From Paraburkholderia sartisoli (lineage in GTDB: Bacteria; Pseudomonadota; Gammaproteobacteria; Burkholderiales; Burkholderiaceae), in contig NZ_FNRQ01000002.1 of NCBI RefSeq assembly GCF_900107685.1, positions 841,625 through 905,624 on the forward strand: a stretch of 64,000 bases of DNA, read 5' to 3'. Each line of letters opens with the position of its first letter. Positions within the stretch are counted from its first letter, which is position 1. Below the pieces are notes generated by a model that searched no databases, was not told where the DNA came from, and saw nothing but the letters and a program-made list of their open reading frames with translations. A program made the position numbers and the translations under genes. This document shows, piece by piece, positions 63,607 to 64,000 of the stretch.

Positions 63607-63762
63607 TTGCTTTGGCCTTTTCTTGCATTCATGTCGGTCTATTAGCGTTGCCCCTTTGGCGGGACGGCATTCCGGGTTTTTCGTGCCGAAGCTGTGTTTT
63701 CCTTTGGCCTTTCCTTGTATTCGTATCGGTCTATTAGCGTCGCCCCTGTGCGGGGCGGCACC
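63607..63762 (+). repeat. Two imperfect direct repeats
   Basis: The stretch 63607-63670 (with TTTGGCC at 63611 and GGTCTATTAGCGT at 63636-63648) recurs at 63698-63762 (TTTGGCC at 63703), offset by about 92 bases. Both carry TCGGTCTATTAGCG followed by GCCCCT and a G-rich stretch. Confidence 0.75.
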
Positions 63763-63792
63763 TACTTTTCTTTGTCTTCCAAAGAAAAGTAG
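63762..63792. repeat. Perfect 13-bp inverted repeat
   Basis: CTACTTTTCTTTG and CAAAGAAAAGTAG are exact inverted copies around a 5-base loop. I recall near-identical sequence as a dispersed repeat in Paraburkholderia-type genomes; this is from memory and not checked. Confidence 0.8.
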
Positions 63793-64000
63793 GCAAAAGA
63801 AAGGCGCTCCGAAAACTCACCTGCTCAAAGTGCGTCATCGTTGGCGAATGGCACCCCAAGAGGTGTCGCTCTCGCGCTCGATGCCGCGCTGGTCCGCGCA
63901 CGATCTGATCTCCCGCACAGCACCGCCCGTGACACAGGGCTCATTCATCCCACTCCGCACTACGTGCGTCGCGGAGTGCCCGCTCAACGGTGCCGTCATC

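Larger units (their letters stand above)
63420..64000. other. Gene-free region with repeats at the right edge
   Basis: It contains the cluster leader, the promoter region, two imperfect direct repeats and a perfect inverted repeat (separate entries). From 63800 to 64000 I recognise no gene; it may be the continuation of the same repeated element. Confidence 0.6.

Noticed and set aside
63462..63737. 91-residue plus-strand frame in the terminal repeats
   Set aside because: It consists of translated direct repeats (Cys/Phe/Leu-rich), has no ribosome-binding site and lies on the strand opposite the cluster leader.

Overview
The window is chromosomal DNA from a GC-rich betaproteobacterium, most likely Burkholderia sensu lato (a Paraburkholderia/Caballeronia-type genome). 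I infer this from high GC with third-position bias, the gene order fur-bamE-dapB-exbB-exbD-leuS-lptE-holA-proA, a malic enzyme-phosphotransacetylase fusion, and a terminal repeat of a kind I recall from such genomes. About 60 protein genes and RNase P RNA are supported. I saw no tRNA or rRNA gene, IS element, prophage or CRISPR array. Most long antisense reading frames are high-GC shadows of real genes.

Layout. 1-6 kb: 3' end of ruvB, an MpaB-type oxygenase, a histidine phosphatase, dtd, tyrS, anmK, erpA. 6-8.6 kb: rpsI/rplM, a candidate small RNA with its own promoters and terminator, an OsmC-family gene and rnpB. 8.6-17.6 kb: a DUF3025 gene, pyrC, a class II amidotransferase, the glutamate/aspartate ABC transporter gltIJKL with an internal attenuator, gdhA and a LysR regulator. 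17.8-25 kb: purB, then a gluconate/Entner-Doudoroff module (gntP-gntK, edd-eda, divergent hexR) with two matching palindromes over the edd and hexR promoters. 25-35.5 kb: hemJ-like gene, proA, holA, lptE, leuS, exbD, exbB, dapB, bamE, divergent fur. 35.5-39.4 kb: ureide genes allA and alc, dctA and a divergent FadR-type GntR regulator with a shared operator motif over both promoters. 39.5-45.2 kb: gapA, tkt, a spermidine-synthase-like gene, a VOC protein and rsmE. 45.3-46.4 kb: a barstar/secreted-ribonuclease pair. 46.7-52.8 kb: maeB, thiL, pgpA, pncC, a DUF985 cupin, pyrF.

52.9-63.4 kb is one co-directional sugar cluster: iclR-dgoK-dgoA-SDR-araF-araG-araH-sugar dehydrogenase-lactonase-aldose epimerase. 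It fits uptake of galactose (and/or arabinose) and oxidation by the De Ley-Doudoroff route to pyruvate and glyceraldehyde 3-phosphate, but the galactonate dehydratase step is not in the window. The last 580 bases carry the cluster promoter and then a non-coding direct and inverted repeat region.

The most interesting items are the CU-rich small RNA candidate upstream of rplM, the paired HexR-like operators, the paired TGGTC-N-GACCA operators linking dctA to its divergent GntR regulator, and the ribonuclease-barstar locus with a long immunity-protein extension. All functions are assigned by reading sequence; no database search was run.
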